From the NCBI GenBank assembly GCA_019054805.1, contig JAHQIY010000004.1:3224001-3288000 (forward strand): a stretch of DNA of 64,000 nt, given 5' to 3'. Below are positions 1-11,590 of this stretch, piece by piece. The notes below the pieces were generated by a model. That model saw only the letters and a list, made by a program, of their open reading frames with translations, had not been told where the DNA came from and searched no databases. Source of the stretch: Brachionus manjavacas. Its lineage: Eukaryota > Rotifera > Eurotatoria > Ploima > Brachionidae. Position numbers and translations under genes: made by a program. Position 1 is the stretch's first letter. Each line of letters starts with the position of its first letter.

Positions 1-697
1 AAAAGATACAAATTTAGAAAGGACTCAATTTTGAACAAAAAAAAGCCTTTGTCCCTTTATTAGTCTAAAAAAAAATTATTCATTTTACTCAGGTGAAATA
101 TTTCAACGTGTTATAATTTTATTTAAAAAAATCTATCTCGCATGCATAATTTAACTTTTCAGGTAACTCAAATTATCTAATAAAAAATTGCCAATTTGTC
201 AAGTTAATTTTGCACTCGTTTTATTTAGCTCACTTCTAACCAGCTATGTACAAGTCGCACATATCTTGGAAGTGTTTCAAAAAGCAAAAATAAAAGCAAT
301 AATAATATGGAGAATATTTGTGTTTGTAACCGAACAATAGAGCAAAATTAAACTTCGCTATAGCTTAGCTATTTTATTTAAGTTATCAAAAAAAAAGCAA
401 AAGGCACTTGGATGTATTCGCGACATTCAAATTTTGTTCCACTTGAACTCTAAAATTGCATCGACGCAATTTTTCTCATTTCCCTTCATGCACTATCATT
501 CATTTCTGCTATCTTATTTCAAAATTTATTTACTTTGTTTTGATAGCAAAAAAAAAATTTAAGAGCCAAATGAAAATTTTCTCTCTGCTCCTATATCAAA
601 CAATCTTTCGTATCTACTCAAACTAAATCACATTTTAGCTTTTTTTATTTTTATCTAAGTACAGAAAATTGTTTTTAAATGAATAAATAAAATAGCC
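1..697. other. 5' flank of KDM5, no gene seen
   Basis: AT-rich sequence ahead of the KDM5 start codon. No conserved coding segment, RNA gene or clear repeat was recognised. It must contain the KDM5 promoter and 5' UTR, but no TATA-type or initiator site can be assigned with confidence in DNA this AT-rich. Confidence 0.5.
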
Positions 698-3600
698 ATG
701 TCACAAATAAAACTGAATGAGATTACGGAGGCGATTACGTTCACGCCGAATGCCGACGAATTCAAAGAGCCTCTGGAATATATAGAAAAAATTCGACTTG
801 TGGGCGAAAAGTATGGTATATGCAAGATCATACCGCCATCGGACTGGAAGCCTCCGTTTGCAATTGACATGTTTAATTTCAAGTTTAGACCAAGGGTGCA
901 ACGACTTAATGAATTAGAGGTAAATCACATGTTTTAATTGTACAACCCTCCCTTTTATATTTTTAACCATCACTGACAAACACTCTATTTTTCCTACTCA
1001 TAGGCTTAGCTCTGTTTTGTTGGCAAAAAAATTTTATCATATGACCTTGACACTGGAAAATAAACTATTTCCAAAGAGCTAAATAAGCTCATGTCCAGCT
1101 GCTGGATCATTAAAAGATGCGATTTAATTTCTCCGGTAGAAGAAAATTAGATTGAAAAAAATCTGGAGCTCAGGATCTCCGGAATTAAAAAAGGCACACT
1201 CATACTTTTTTATTTTCTCTATTGAGATAGAACAAGTTCTGTGATAAATGTTAAAATTTTGAATTTTTAAATTAAACTTAAAATATGTTAAAAAGATTTT
1301 AAATTTGTCTTGATAAGTTGATTAATTTTTGGATGTCTTTTAAAAGAGAAACAAAAAAATCTGCTTTGATTAAAGTTTATTGACCAGATTTGATGGGGTT
1401 TTAGCAGAAAACACATCATAAAAGAATTTTTTTGACATTGAAAAAATATTAATTATCAATTCGAATCGAAATACCAAACAAATACTTTATTTTCTAAAAG
1501 TCAAAGCTTCGTTCAAAAATAAGTAATCTTAAATGTGTTAGTTTTGATTGAAAAAGAAATCCTCTTTTAACAAAATTTAGACTTAGAGAAAATATTTAAA
1601 AATTCAAAAATTTTAAAAAATTAAATTAATAATTAAAATTGTTTAAAAGAAGATAAAATTAAACTTTATATAATAGGAATACTTTATTTTCTAAAGAAAA
1701 GTAAAAACATTGTTAAAAAAAGCGATTTTTTCCTTTAAGCAATTTTTAAGAACATAATTAAAATATTTGAACCTAAAAAATTTGTTCAAAATTCGTGACT
1801 TTTTAATATTTTCTTTAAAACAAAATTTTGATAAAAGAGAATTTCTATATCAATCAAATGGAACGCTTTTTTGATTATTAGTTAATTATTGAACGAAACT
1901 TTGACTTTTCTTTTAGACTAAAAAAATAACTTGTATTAAAAAATTAATAAAACTTATTAAGTTCAATTACAATAACGCTAAAAATTAATAATTACTAAAT
2001 GTCTTCAACTCTTCTTTGTAATTTTTTTTGAAGAACATATTTGTAAAAAATATTTTTAACTAGTCTGTATGGTTAATTTTCAAATCTCAAAATGAATGAT
2101 TAAATTGGAATCTTTTTTTTTGTGTCAATTATTTTCGATGGGTTGATAGTCGCTAAAGGTTATTTTCGAAATAATCAGGGTATTGCTTAAAAAATATTAT
2201 ATTTTTTTATATCTTAAAGAAATAAATTACAACTAAGTATTTATTTTTTTTTATAAAGAAGTAAATCTTATTTTATTTGCTAATTTCAGAATTAATTATC
2301 AGGTTAATGTCCACACTCAATTCGAATCTTACGAACACTTCATTTTTTTAGCTGTAAAAGTAATTAAAGATTTTAAATGAAGCTTATTTGAATAATATTT
2401 TTAAAATTTGAATAGAAATATTAAAAGTTAAATCTTTAAAATTTCTAAGCTTAAATCGTGAAGGTTAGAACACTAATCAAAAACAATTGATTAATTTTGA
2501 ATCCAGCTATTGATTGTGAAATAAAATCCAAAAAAAATTTTCTAAAAAATTGTATATTTTTAGAAATTAATATTTTTTCTTCACAAAATTTTTTGTATTT
2601 TTTTGTCTAATTTTAAATCTGATCAAAAAAAAAATTTTGAATAAAATTTCATTAAAAACACTTTATCTTTATTTTAATTCAATCAATTTTTTTAAAGGCA
2701 AACACGAGAATAAAGCTGAATTTTTTGGAGAAAATATCAAAATTTTGGGAGCTTCAAGTAAATTTTTTTTATTCTTCAAAAATAGTATTCCGATCTTTGA
2801 TCTTACTCAATCTTTATCAATTTCCCTATTAAAATATTAAAAATTACATATTAAAAATAAAATTTTCAAAACGTTTAGGACTTTTTTCACTTTAGAAAGA
2901 TTGGAATACCAAGACACTTTTTTTTTATTGAACTTAACTTTGTAATAATAAAATAGGGAAAAAAATTCCGAGTTCCGATTGTAGAAGGCCGGCAACTGGA
3001 CATATACCGGCTTTACAAAATGGTCAATGAGCAGGGCGGCTTCGAAACAGTGTCCAAAAGCAAACGCTGGGCCTATTTGGCCAAACAATTGAACTACAAA
3101 GACGCCTACACTTGCACCACAATAAAAATGCACTACGAAAACATTTTGTATCCTTACATTTTGTTCGAAGCAGGTGTCACTTTGCCTAGTGAAACTGTGA
3201 GCCGAAAAAAAGCCGAGGACGAGTCCAAGGCCAAGAAAAAAGCTAACCCCGATCTTGACCAAGACAAAATAGAGCACATCAAGTGCCTGGTGTGTGATCG
3301 GGGCGATGACGAAGCCTTCATGCTTCTGTGCGATGGCTGCGACGACAGTTACCACACTTTTTGTCTGTATCCGCCGCTCAAAGAAATACCCAAGGGAGAG
3401 TGGCGCTGCCCGGTGTGCATAGCCCAGATATGCAAGAAGCCAACCGATGCGTACGGTTTTGGTCAGAGCAAAATAGAGTACAATCTAAGGGACTTTGGGA
3501 AAATGGCCGACAAATTCAAGGCCGAGTACTTCAAAAAAAATGGCCAAGATGTGTCGCTGGAAGAGTGTGAGCGCGAGTTCTGGCGCATACTGGCCAGTCC

Positions 3601-6600
3601 GGAAGAAACAGTGGAGGTGGAGTACGGCGCAGATTTGCACACACTGGAAACAGGCAGCGGTTTTCCCACAAAGTCAAACCGGGGCAAGTACAAAGAGTGC
3701 TTTGATCCGTACGTGGACTCGCCATGGAACTTGAACAACCTGTCTCTGCTGTCCAAGTCGGTGCTGAGCCAAATGAATGTGGACATATCGGGCATGAAAA
3801 TACCCTGGGCCTATGTGGGCATGTGCTTTTCGTGCTTTTGCTGGCACGTCGAGGACCACTGGTCCTACTCAATCAATTACTTGCACATGGGCGAGCCAAA
3901 GACATGGTACGGCGTGTCCGGTCTGGACGCGGACAAATTCGAACACGCCATGAAACAGAGTGCATCCGAGCTTTTCGACAGATCGCCCGATCTTCTGCAC
4001 CATTTGGTCACAATCATGGACCCCACTGTGCTCCAGGAGAGCGGAGTGCCCATATACAAAATTCACCAGAGAGCCGGCGAGTTTGTGGTCACGTTTCCGC
4101 GCGCCTACCACGCCGGCTTCAACCAAGGCTTCAATTTTGCCGAGGCGGTCAACTTTTGTCCGGCCGATTGGATGTCAATGGGCCGAGCAGCCATCGAAAA
4201 CTACAAACAAGTCAAGCGACACACAGTGTTCTCGCATGACGAGCTTGTGTGCAAAGTGGCGCTCAACAAGACCAACATTGAGCTGAATGTGTCGCTGGCC
4301 ATCCAGAACGAGCTCAAAATAATGATTGACCTCGAGACCAAAGAGCGAAAATTGCTGCTCGACAAAGGGGTCAAGCATGCGCGACACGTCAACTTCGAGC
4401 TCTATTCGGACGACGAGCGCACCTGCCACCACTGCAAGACCACATGCTTCATCTCGGCCTTGGTCTGCTCGTGTCGCCAAGACCGAATTGTGTGTCTAAG
4501 CCACTACGAGCACTTGTGTCCAGTGTCCACTGCCAATGGCCAAATATCTCAGAGCCAAGCTCACAAGCTGACCATACTCCATCGCTACGAAATGCAGCAG
4601 CTGTGTCTCATGTACAACAAGCTCAAGCAGAAGACAGACGAGTACTTTGTGTGGTGCGCCAAAGTCAAAAGTTTGCTCGGCATCAATGATGACCCCGACT
4701 TGGAAATCATCGAGTCCGACTCCGTCTACCACAAGCCTCATTTGAAAATGTTCCTCAAGCTGTACCACGAAGCCAAAGACAAACAATATCCAGCCAAAGT
4801 GTTCAACTTCAACAAAATCAACGTAAATTTGTTCAAACAACTTGAGCTAGAGCTTAACCGAGCGGTCAGCGTTGGCAAAGCGTGCAAGAAGTATTTGAAC
4901 ATCTTCAAAACAGGCCAAGAGAGCAAAGAGTCCGACGACGATGTCATATTTGTCAAAGAGACCAGCATCAAGTCCAGAAGGCCCTATTTGAACGACTTGA
5001 AAACTCTTCTAGAAGACTTGAATTCGCTGAGGTGCGAGTTGGACGAGGCCGATGTGTTCCGCACTCTGGTCCAAGAGAGCGTCGACTACGAGAGCAGAAT
5101 CAAAAAAATGATTGACGAGTGGAATTTGGACAAGGCTGATGAGCTGGCCACAGTGGTCGAGTACTTGGACCGGATTGAAATCGAATTTCCGCCAAATTTG
5201 GTCGAACAGCTCAGAACAATGCACAAGCAGGCTGTCTGGTTGGACAAGGTCAAAAAAATTGAGCCAAATACTGGCATTGGTGTGCTGCAGAAGCTGGTGG
5301 ATGAATTTGTGTCCGAGTCGATGACAGGCAAGTTTGGCGATAGCAAGTGTGAGAGCATACAAAAAAATTTTGTCGATCTGCAAGAGTTGGTTTGTGTGGC
5401 TCAATCGTGTGACGAAAAGGCCAGAAAATTGCTCGCCAATGCAAACAAGAAACTGGAGGACATGGAGTTGTTGCTTGATGAGTGTCACAATATTCCCATT
5501 GGCATGGAAAATGTGACCAAACTTCAAGAATTAGTTCGAAAGGCTCAGATTTGGAAGCAAAAAGTCAACCAGCTTGTAAAGGTTAATATTTTGAGTTTTA
5601 TTTTTGGTCAATAGTCTGATTTAGTGGAAAGAGTTTATGGAAATTTTTTTTTGTTCTTTTTTGTTTTTAACTGACTTGTTAAGAGGCATTTTTGAGATTT
5701 TTTGCTTGATAACACAAAGTAATTGTTGTGTCCTCAATCAAAAGAATTGGTTAACACTTTGCTAATTTTTTTTTGAAAAGACAAAAATTTAGATATTTTT
5801 AATTTATTAATTCAATCAGTCAGCACATTTTAGGTGATGGAAAAAAAATTACTCTTTAAAACTTCTATTATAATCAATTCACCAAAATCACTGAACAATT
5901 TCCAAATTTAATTAAACATTACAAAAATGATACAGTATGTTAGAAAGCTAAATTTTTTTTTTCTTTAACAAAATTATTTTAAAGTGATGTTCCGCATTTT
6001 GTTTTTAAAATAATTTTCATAAAACAGAGTTGTGTGAAAAAGTCTCAAGTCGAGTCCGAGCTCGGATTTTTTTTTTCAAAAGTCCGATCAAAGACTTTTA
6101 TTTTTTTTAACAGGCCGCCACGATAACTACCTGGAACGGCAAAAAAATACGCGCGACCAAAAATACCCTTTTAAATTAAAAAAAATAATAATTATTAAAA
6201 TGATAAAAAAAGTAAAAAGAATTTTTTTCATTTCTTTAAAATAGTTTTTTTAAGGAATTTTTTTTTTTCAAAATTTTCTGAAAGCTTAAGTGTCCGCCCT
6301 CCAAAAAGTTGACCGTATTTTTTTGTCCGTGTTTTTTGGCGGTCCAAAAATTCGACCGTATCCAACATTAATGATAAACAACTGTGGTTAACCGAATTAA
6401 TTATTATTTAAGTTAATTTTAAAAAATAACTAAAAAAAATCTAGATTTTTTGATATCCAAAATTTACAAAAAAAAATTAAAATTTTTTCGATTTCTAGAA
6501 TTTTTATTGTGATTATTTTTTTAAATTAAAAAAGACCGGACTTTTAATTTTTTTTATGATTTGCACTTTATTTTGGGACTCTTAAGCAACTCTGACGTAA

Positions 6601-6817
6601 AATATTAAGAATTTTCTTAAATTTACAAAAAAGAAACAATCAACATTTTCAATATTTTACGTAAATTGATGTAGAAACAAAAATTTCTAAAAAATTTTAG
6701 AGTTTTGGTGACTTTTTAATGAGTTAATTATTAGACGTAAATTTAATGGATTCGTTTTGATAAATTTTTTGATTAGGATTTTTGTAAATGGGATTTATTT
6801 AAATGATCTTTAGATTT

Positions 6818-6866
<49 letters not shown>

Positions 6867-9800
6867 GTCCCTTTGTTTGAAGTTATAGGCGAGATTTTTT
6901 GCGGCAGCTCGCTCTGATCTTCCTTTTCATTCTTTCAAATATTCTGACCAGATCAAAAGTCAAGTCCGGACTTTGACTTTGATTTTATTTTTTTTATTTC
7001 AAATAAGATGCCAAAAAATAGAAATTGATTGATTACGATTTAAATTATTTTAATTTCCAGTTTTTTTCAAAATTCAATTCAATTAACTTATTGACACTTT
7101 TTCTTAAAAAAATCACTTTCAATAATAATAATAATAATCAGCTTTATTTTGAACAACTCTTTTTCTAGCAGCTTTTTGCTACTCTTGTCCCAAATTTTTT
7201 TATCACTAAATTTTGGGTTCCAATAATTTTCTCAAATAAATTAAATTTGTGATAAAAATTTCATTGAAATTAAATAAGACAATTTTCTAAAATATAAGTG
7301 AATATTTTTACTACAATTCTTGATTAAAAATAATTGTAAATATTAATATTAAAACAACTGGTAATATTTTCACATTTTTTCAAATATCATTCTCTTTGAT
7401 CGTTAACTTTGGCCAACTCTTTCTACTTTAGAGCAATGGAGTGTCAAAAAAGGCTTTTAAAATTTTTAAATCAAAAAATATATTTATTTATAAAAAAAAT
7501 TTTTGTAGTATTTCAATAGAGTAAATTTATTTGAGTGATAAAAAAAAGCAATTTTAGTTTTGATTATCAAAAGCCAAGTCAAAGTCATGATTTGTAAAAA
7601 AGTTGTCCTGCCTTTGGTCCAACTCTGTTCTAAAATTAATACGAAGATGAAATCAGAATGAAGTTTAAAAGAGAAAAAAATTTGAAATTAGAATTTCAAA
7701 ATATATTAACTGATTTTTGTCTACTCAGTTTTTGTAAATCAAATAAACTACTGCTACGATTTTGAATTTAAACTAAAAATTTTGTAATTTCCAAAGATTT
7801 CACGTAAATTATACTATAAAGCAAAAAAAAGAAAATTTTTTGTATTTTGCTAAGCTTTGACGATTTTAATCATAAAAAAAAAACATAATTTTTTCACGTA
7901 TTTCACCTAATTTTACATAAGTTTCTTTTTAAAAGTGGTAATTATTAGTAAATTAGTTGGAAAAAAATTAAAATTTTGAATAAAGAATGAAAAAAAAAAA
8001 AGAAGAATTATTTTTTCGAATTAATTAAAAACTAAATAACGTAATTGCTCGATTTTAGTGACATGTCACCATTTATCGAACACTGGTTTTCATTTTGACC
8101 TTTTTCGACTATAGTGCCATGTCGCATTAGTCAAAAAAAAGGCTTAAAAAAGATTTTTTAAGTAATTCAATTATCTTTTATTAGTTTTTGTCTGGATGAC
8201 GAGAAAGTGTTTAACTATTAGGAAAATTTTTTTCACAGAGCAAACAAGCTTTTTTCTAAATTTATCACCACAAGGCAAAGCCATGAAATAATAGCTCAGG
8301 AGATCCAGGACTTTCTGCTTCAAAACTCCTCCAGAAACAATTTAAAGTACAAAACACCCTTTGATTCAATCATTAACACGCCAAACTCTTAGCAAAAATT
8401 TAATTTAACAATTTATATATAATCTAGATATTAATCATACACATATAATGAATACATATCTTAATCATATTGCAACCATGTGGGCTGAAAAGAAGGCTCT
8501 GCCATTCGGAACTGCCCTGGAAAAAACTTTTCCTAAATTATTTTTTTAATAATAAATAATAAGAAAATTTTTTTTTTATTAATCAATTTTACGAAAGAAT
8601 ATAAAATTCACAACTTAATTTTTATAACATCAATCAACAAACATAAAATTTAAGGATGAAAATATCAGTTAAATTTTTATATGTTTGGTAATGCCCAATT
8701 GCGGCTCTTTTGAATGCCATTGTAAATGAACGACGTATTTCATTTTCCTTTTAATTTGCTATTCTATTATAATAATTAATTATTGTTATTAAAATTATTA
8801 CTTTAATATATTTAATAAGTATAGGAATAAAGTAAAGGATAAAAAACTAAGAGGTCGTGATAAAGAATTTAATTTAAACTAAAAAAAGCTCAATATTCAT
8901 ATTTTTCTGAATCAGTGGATAAAAATCTATTAGAATAAAAATTTTTTAATAAAATTATCGAAAAATTTTTTTTTCGATCAACCCTTTAAACTAATCCACC
9001 CATTTAATGTACAAAACGACAGTTTTTGTGGCCTTTTTTGTATATTAAAAGAATGGAGCATTATCCAAAAATTAAAACATATGAAAATTTAACTACTACT
9101 TTTATCCTAAAATTTTATGTTAGTTGATTACTGCTAGAAATGAATGTGATTTAACTTATTATGTGTTTACATTAGAAATTTCAATCAATTAATCAAATAA
9201 CCTTTTTATTTATAATACTTTTTAAGGTTTTCGTAATAAAAGGTAATCGTTAACTTCTACTTTGAAGTTAACGATTAGAAAATCTTAATTGAAACTTTGA
9301 TATAAAAAAACGATGAATAATTTTTATATAGTTGAAATTTTGGTTTTGTTGAAATTGTATATATTTATTTATTTTTATTTAAATTTATTTAAATTGAAAT
9401 TGTATATATATGTTCAATATAATAACATACAGCTATTTTACATTTTTAGAAATAATTGCGTAATTATATTTCAAGATTTAACATGCTTAAGTATTGAGTT
9501 TAAATTAAACAACGTAAATTCAGAATTTCTAAAAAGATAAATAGAAAAATAAACTTGCCAAATGTTGTTAAATGTATTAAATATAAAAAAATCTATCAAT
9601 ACAAAACTTTTTTAATCATAATTTACAATTTTAAAACGATATGTAAATTTTTTTTGACTATAGTGACATGTCGCATTAGTCGAAAAAAGTCAAAATGAAA
9701 ACCAGCGTTCGATAAATAGTGACATGTCAATAAAGCCGAATACCCAACTATAGTGACATGTCACTAAAATCGAGCAATTACGTTACTCTTTTAAAAATCG

Positions 9801-11590
9801 TAACAAAAAACTTTTTGACTAATTTTTTAATTTAACCTTCAAAGACTGAACCATATGTAAATGACCTAAAGGAATTGCTGAAAGAAAACGACCAGCTTCA
9901 GATCAAATTCGACTCAGTCTCAATTTTGCACACTCGTCTCAATCTCTACTCCGAATGGCTTTTCAAATTGGAGACAACATTTCTGAAATCGGACTCAACC
10001 AAGAGCATCTTGGACATATTGACACCACGCCTCGACCTAGAACACTTCAACCACAAGCTACAGAATAGTCTGAAGGCATGCACGAGCAGCAACTCGTCGC
10101 CCATTTTAAGCGAGGTGGCCATGTCAAAATACATGACGAAGCGGCAGCGCGAAAAAAGCATCACCCTAAACTCGAACACATCTAAATCAGACCTGCTGGA
10201 GCCCACCATCGAATCCACCATTGATTTCTACACCAATGAACCCAATATTGACAGTCTTGTTGAAAAATACAAAAGCCTCCAATACAAAGAAATAGAACTT
10301 TTGAAACAAAGTCGCCGCTTGAACACCGAAAGAATCCTTTTGCTCAAAAACTTCCTGCAAAGTGTTCTACAAAGCCCCTCTGAGCCCATCAACATCAAAG
10401 AAAACTCTCTGAATAAGATAAAGTGCACCTCGTGCACCAGCTCCATGCTTGGTCGAATATTTTCCTCCAGCCCACTGAACCAATGCAAGCTTTGTCTGGG
10501 CCTGTACTGCTCGGTGTGCAACAATGTAAATTTAAAGCAGTCCAAGCTGAAGATGGCCGAGTCGGCCGACTATCTGTGTCCTCAGTGTGACAGGTCCAAA
10601 CGGCCCAAGCTGGACACAGTGGTTGATTTTTTGGTCAAATTTGAAAAGATACAAGTCAAGTCGTTTGAGTCGAACGCGCTGCAGATGTTTGTCAATCGAG
10701 CTCTGTGCTGGAATGAAAAATATGACAAGCTGATCAAAGAGTTGGATGGTGCCGTTTGGGAAACAAGAAGTGAGCATGGTGAATCAATTCTGGATGAGAA
10801 GATAAATGCGCTGAAAAGGCAAGAACTTCACGACTTGCACATTGATGGCCTGTTGATGGAGATCGACTCGGCCAAGGTGCTGCAATTGAGCGCTCTGCTG
10901 GAAAAAATTGAAGCCAATGAACTGGCTGAATTGAGGGCCCTGTGCGACAAAATAAGTGAGTTAAAGGACAAAATTCACCTGGTGGAGACCAGCCAGAGTG
11001 TGTCGGTGAATTCACAGGTTTTGTCGCCGAGTGCTCTCAGCACCATTCGGCCCAAACCTGCTAAAGTAGAAAAAGTCAAGATAAACAAGATTGGCAAAGT
11101 GGGCGGCGAGCTGAGTGAGCCCGAAAAGCCAAAGATTAAGGACTGTAGGAATAAAAGGCCCAAGACAAAGGAGTCGGATGGCTCGCATCCAAAGAGCCGC
11201 AAGAGAGAAATAAGCCAAGTGTATGACTCGGATGAAGAGCAGTGTGCTGCGCTGAAGTGTCTGAAGCCGATGGGCGACAACATAAAGTGGGTGCAGTGTG
11301 ATGGTGATTGTCAAAAGTGGTTTCACATGGCATGTGTTGGCATAACAAAGATAAAACGCAGAGAGAAATATTTGTGCCATTCGTGCACAATGACACAGGA
11401 TGAGAATTCGAGCAGTTCTAGCAGTACTAGTCTGAACAATGGCAAAAATGGATCGAAGATCGAAGAGTCATTGGAGCCCGGTCAGAACGAATTCAAAAAT
11501 GACCAAGATGGAAATTTATCAATGAGCAAGATGGAGACGGATACAACCGAGAGTGTAAACTTAAATGCTACTATTGAAATAATCGAATAG
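698..11590 (+). CDS. KDM5: KDM5-family histone H3K4 demethylase (JARID1/Lid-like), four exons
   Basis: Nuclear Fe(II)/2-oxoglutarate dioxygenase that removes tri- and dimethyl marks from histone H3 lysine 4. My exons are 698-919 (JmjN), 2698-2757 (first half of ARID), 2957-about 5581 and 9845-11590. All junctions are GT-AG and phase 0, and together they give about 1550 residues, the usual size for the family. Domain order is canonical: JmjN (~13-54), ARID (~75-150), PHD1 (204-248), JmjC, C5HC2 zinc finger (584-615), PLU-1 helical region, PHD2 (1163-1217), PHD3 (1436-1483). The 60-nt exon 2 encodes a stretch with [15 protein letters not shown], which completes the ARID exactly. The exon 3 donor is ambiguous between GTAAAG at 5576 and GTTAAT at 5582; both keep frame. 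The start is the first ATG before the JmjN motif. Identification is secure from domain order; activity is inferred from conserved ligands. Confidence 0.95.
920..2697 (+). other. KDM5 intron 1 with a foldback repeat
   Basis: Intron between JmjN and ARID coding sequence, with donor GTAAAT and acceptor TTAAAG. Its only recognisable structure is an imperfect inverted repeat at about 1490-1925. No coding potential was seen. Confidence 0.75.
1490..1925. repeat. Foldback (MITE-like) element in KDM5 intron 1
   Basis: The left arm (CTAAAAGTCAAAGCTTCGTTC near 1495) returns on the opposite strand at the right (GAACGAAACTTTGAC near 1890). Further matching blocks around 1550-1580 and 1820-1850 extend each arm to roughly 90 bp with gaps. 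This is typical of an old non-autonomous inverted-repeat element; no target duplication could be fixed. Confidence 0.55.
2957..5581 (+). CDS. KDM5: KDM5 exon 3: ARID end, PHD1, JmjC, C5HC2, PLU-1
   Basis: The exon opens right after an AG at 2955-2956 that lies inside an in-frame TAG, so the acceptor is forced. It encodes the second half of ARID, then PHD1 with all eight zinc ligands (CLVC near 204 to CPVC at 245-248). The JmjC core follows. The expected iron ligands are present: His391 and Glu393 in CWHVED and His479 in AYHAGFNQG. The [13 protein letters not shown] segment is typical of KDM5. A C5HC2 finger (584-615) and a long helical PLU-1 region run to the exon end. Shorter frames on both strands here are shadows of this exon. 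It is much richer in GC than its flanks, as expected for real coding sequence in this genome. Confidence 0.95.
6820..6865. repeat. (AAT)n microsatellite
   Basis: About fifteen uninterrupted AAT units. A shorter AAT run lies at 7121-7138. Confidence 0.95.
8039..9783. mobile_element. Inverted-repeat DNA transposon, TA target site
   Basis: The ends are inverted copies: ACGTAATTGCTCGATTTTAG at the left and its complement at the right, each next to TA (8037-8038, 9784-9785). The arms are about 110-135 bp; the left arm lacks about 35 bp present in the right. The TA duplication suggests a Tc1/mariner-type element. The arms carry repeated TAGTGACATGTC motifs, one a perfect 16-bp palindrome at 9751-9766. 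The interior has no intact transposase; an open stretch at about 8242-8391 is the only possible coding remnant. Non-autonomous by appearance; superfamily inferred from TA only. Confidence 0.8.
8242..8391 (+). pseudogene. Short open stretch inside the transposon, unidentified
   Basis: After TTTTTTTCACAG there is an open frame of about 50 codons (including [15 protein letters not shown]) ending in TAG. It could be a transposase remnant or chance. I do not recognise it, and it does not match any part of KDM5 I know. Confidence 0.2.
9845..11590 (+). CDS. KDM5: KDM5 exon 4: PLU-1 end, PHD2 and PHD3
   Basis: C-terminal part of KDM5. An in-frame TAA at 9833 lies just upstream, so the exon must begin by splicing; the AG at 9843-9844 gives [12 protein letters not shown], continuing the helical region. 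PHD2 (CTSC to CPQC, about 1163-1217) is the variant finger in the middle of KDM5 proteins. PHD3 (about 1436-1483) has the hallmark [13 protein letters not shown], the fold that reads H3K4me3 in the family; the Trp of the aromatic cage is present. A basic stretch precedes PHD3 and an acidic, Ser-rich tail follows it, ending with TAG at 11588-11590. No start codon is needed; the frame simply continues exon 3. Confidence 0.93.
   Translation, partial: TEPYVNDLKELLKENDQLQIKFDSVSILHTRLNLYSEWLFKLETTFLKSDSTKSILDILTPRLDLEHFNHKLQNSLKACTSSNSSPILSEVAMSKYMTKRQREKSITLNSNTSKSDLLEPTIESTIDFYTNEPNIDSLVEKYKSLQYKEIELLKQSRRLNTERILLLKNFLQSVLQSPSEPINIKENSLNKIKCTSCTSSMLGRIFSSSPLNQCKLCLGLYCSVCNNVNLKQSKLKMAESADYLCPQCDRSKRPKLDTVVDFLVKFEKIQVKSFESNALQMFVNRALCWNEKYDKLIKELDGAVWETRSEHGESILDEKINALKRQELHDLHIDGLLMEIDSAKVLQLSALLEKIEANELAELRALCDKISELKDKIHLVETSQSVSVNSQVLSPSALSTIRPKPAKVEKVKINKIGKVGGELSEPEKPKIKDCRNKRPKTKESDGSHPKSRKREISQVYDSDEEQCAALKCLKPMGDNIKWVQCDGDCQKWFHMACVGITKIKRREKYLCHSCTMTQDENSSSSSSTSLNNGKNGSKIEESLEPGQNEFKNDQDGNLSMSKMETDTTESVNLNATIEIIE

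Larger units (their letters stand above)
5582..9844 (+). other. KDM5 intron 3, 4.3 kb, repeat-filled
   Basis: The intron separates the main KDM5 exon from its C-terminal exon. It holds an (AAT)n microsatellite, a copy of a dispersed element with AAGTCCGGAC-like motifs (6040-6370, 6530-6600), and a 1.7-kb inverted-repeat transposon at 8039-9783 whose right end lies only about 60 bp from the exon 4 acceptor. Confidence 0.8.

Noticed and set aside
2637..2840. Plus-strand ORF of 67 codons
   Set aside because: The region holds KDM5 exon 2 in a different frame (2698-2757); the long frame is accidental.
2837..3355. Minus-strand ORF of 172 codons opposite KDM5
   Set aside because: It mirrors the ARID/PHD1 coding sequence on the other strand and has no independent similarity.
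5009..5527. Minus-strand ORF of 172 codons opposite KDM5
   Set aside because: Antisense shadow of the PLU-1 region; codon-derived composition only.
9313..9540. ORF of 75 codons within the KDM5 intron transposon
   Set aside because: Composition is Phe/Leu/Tyr/Ile-rich as expected from AT-rich noise; no transposase motif.
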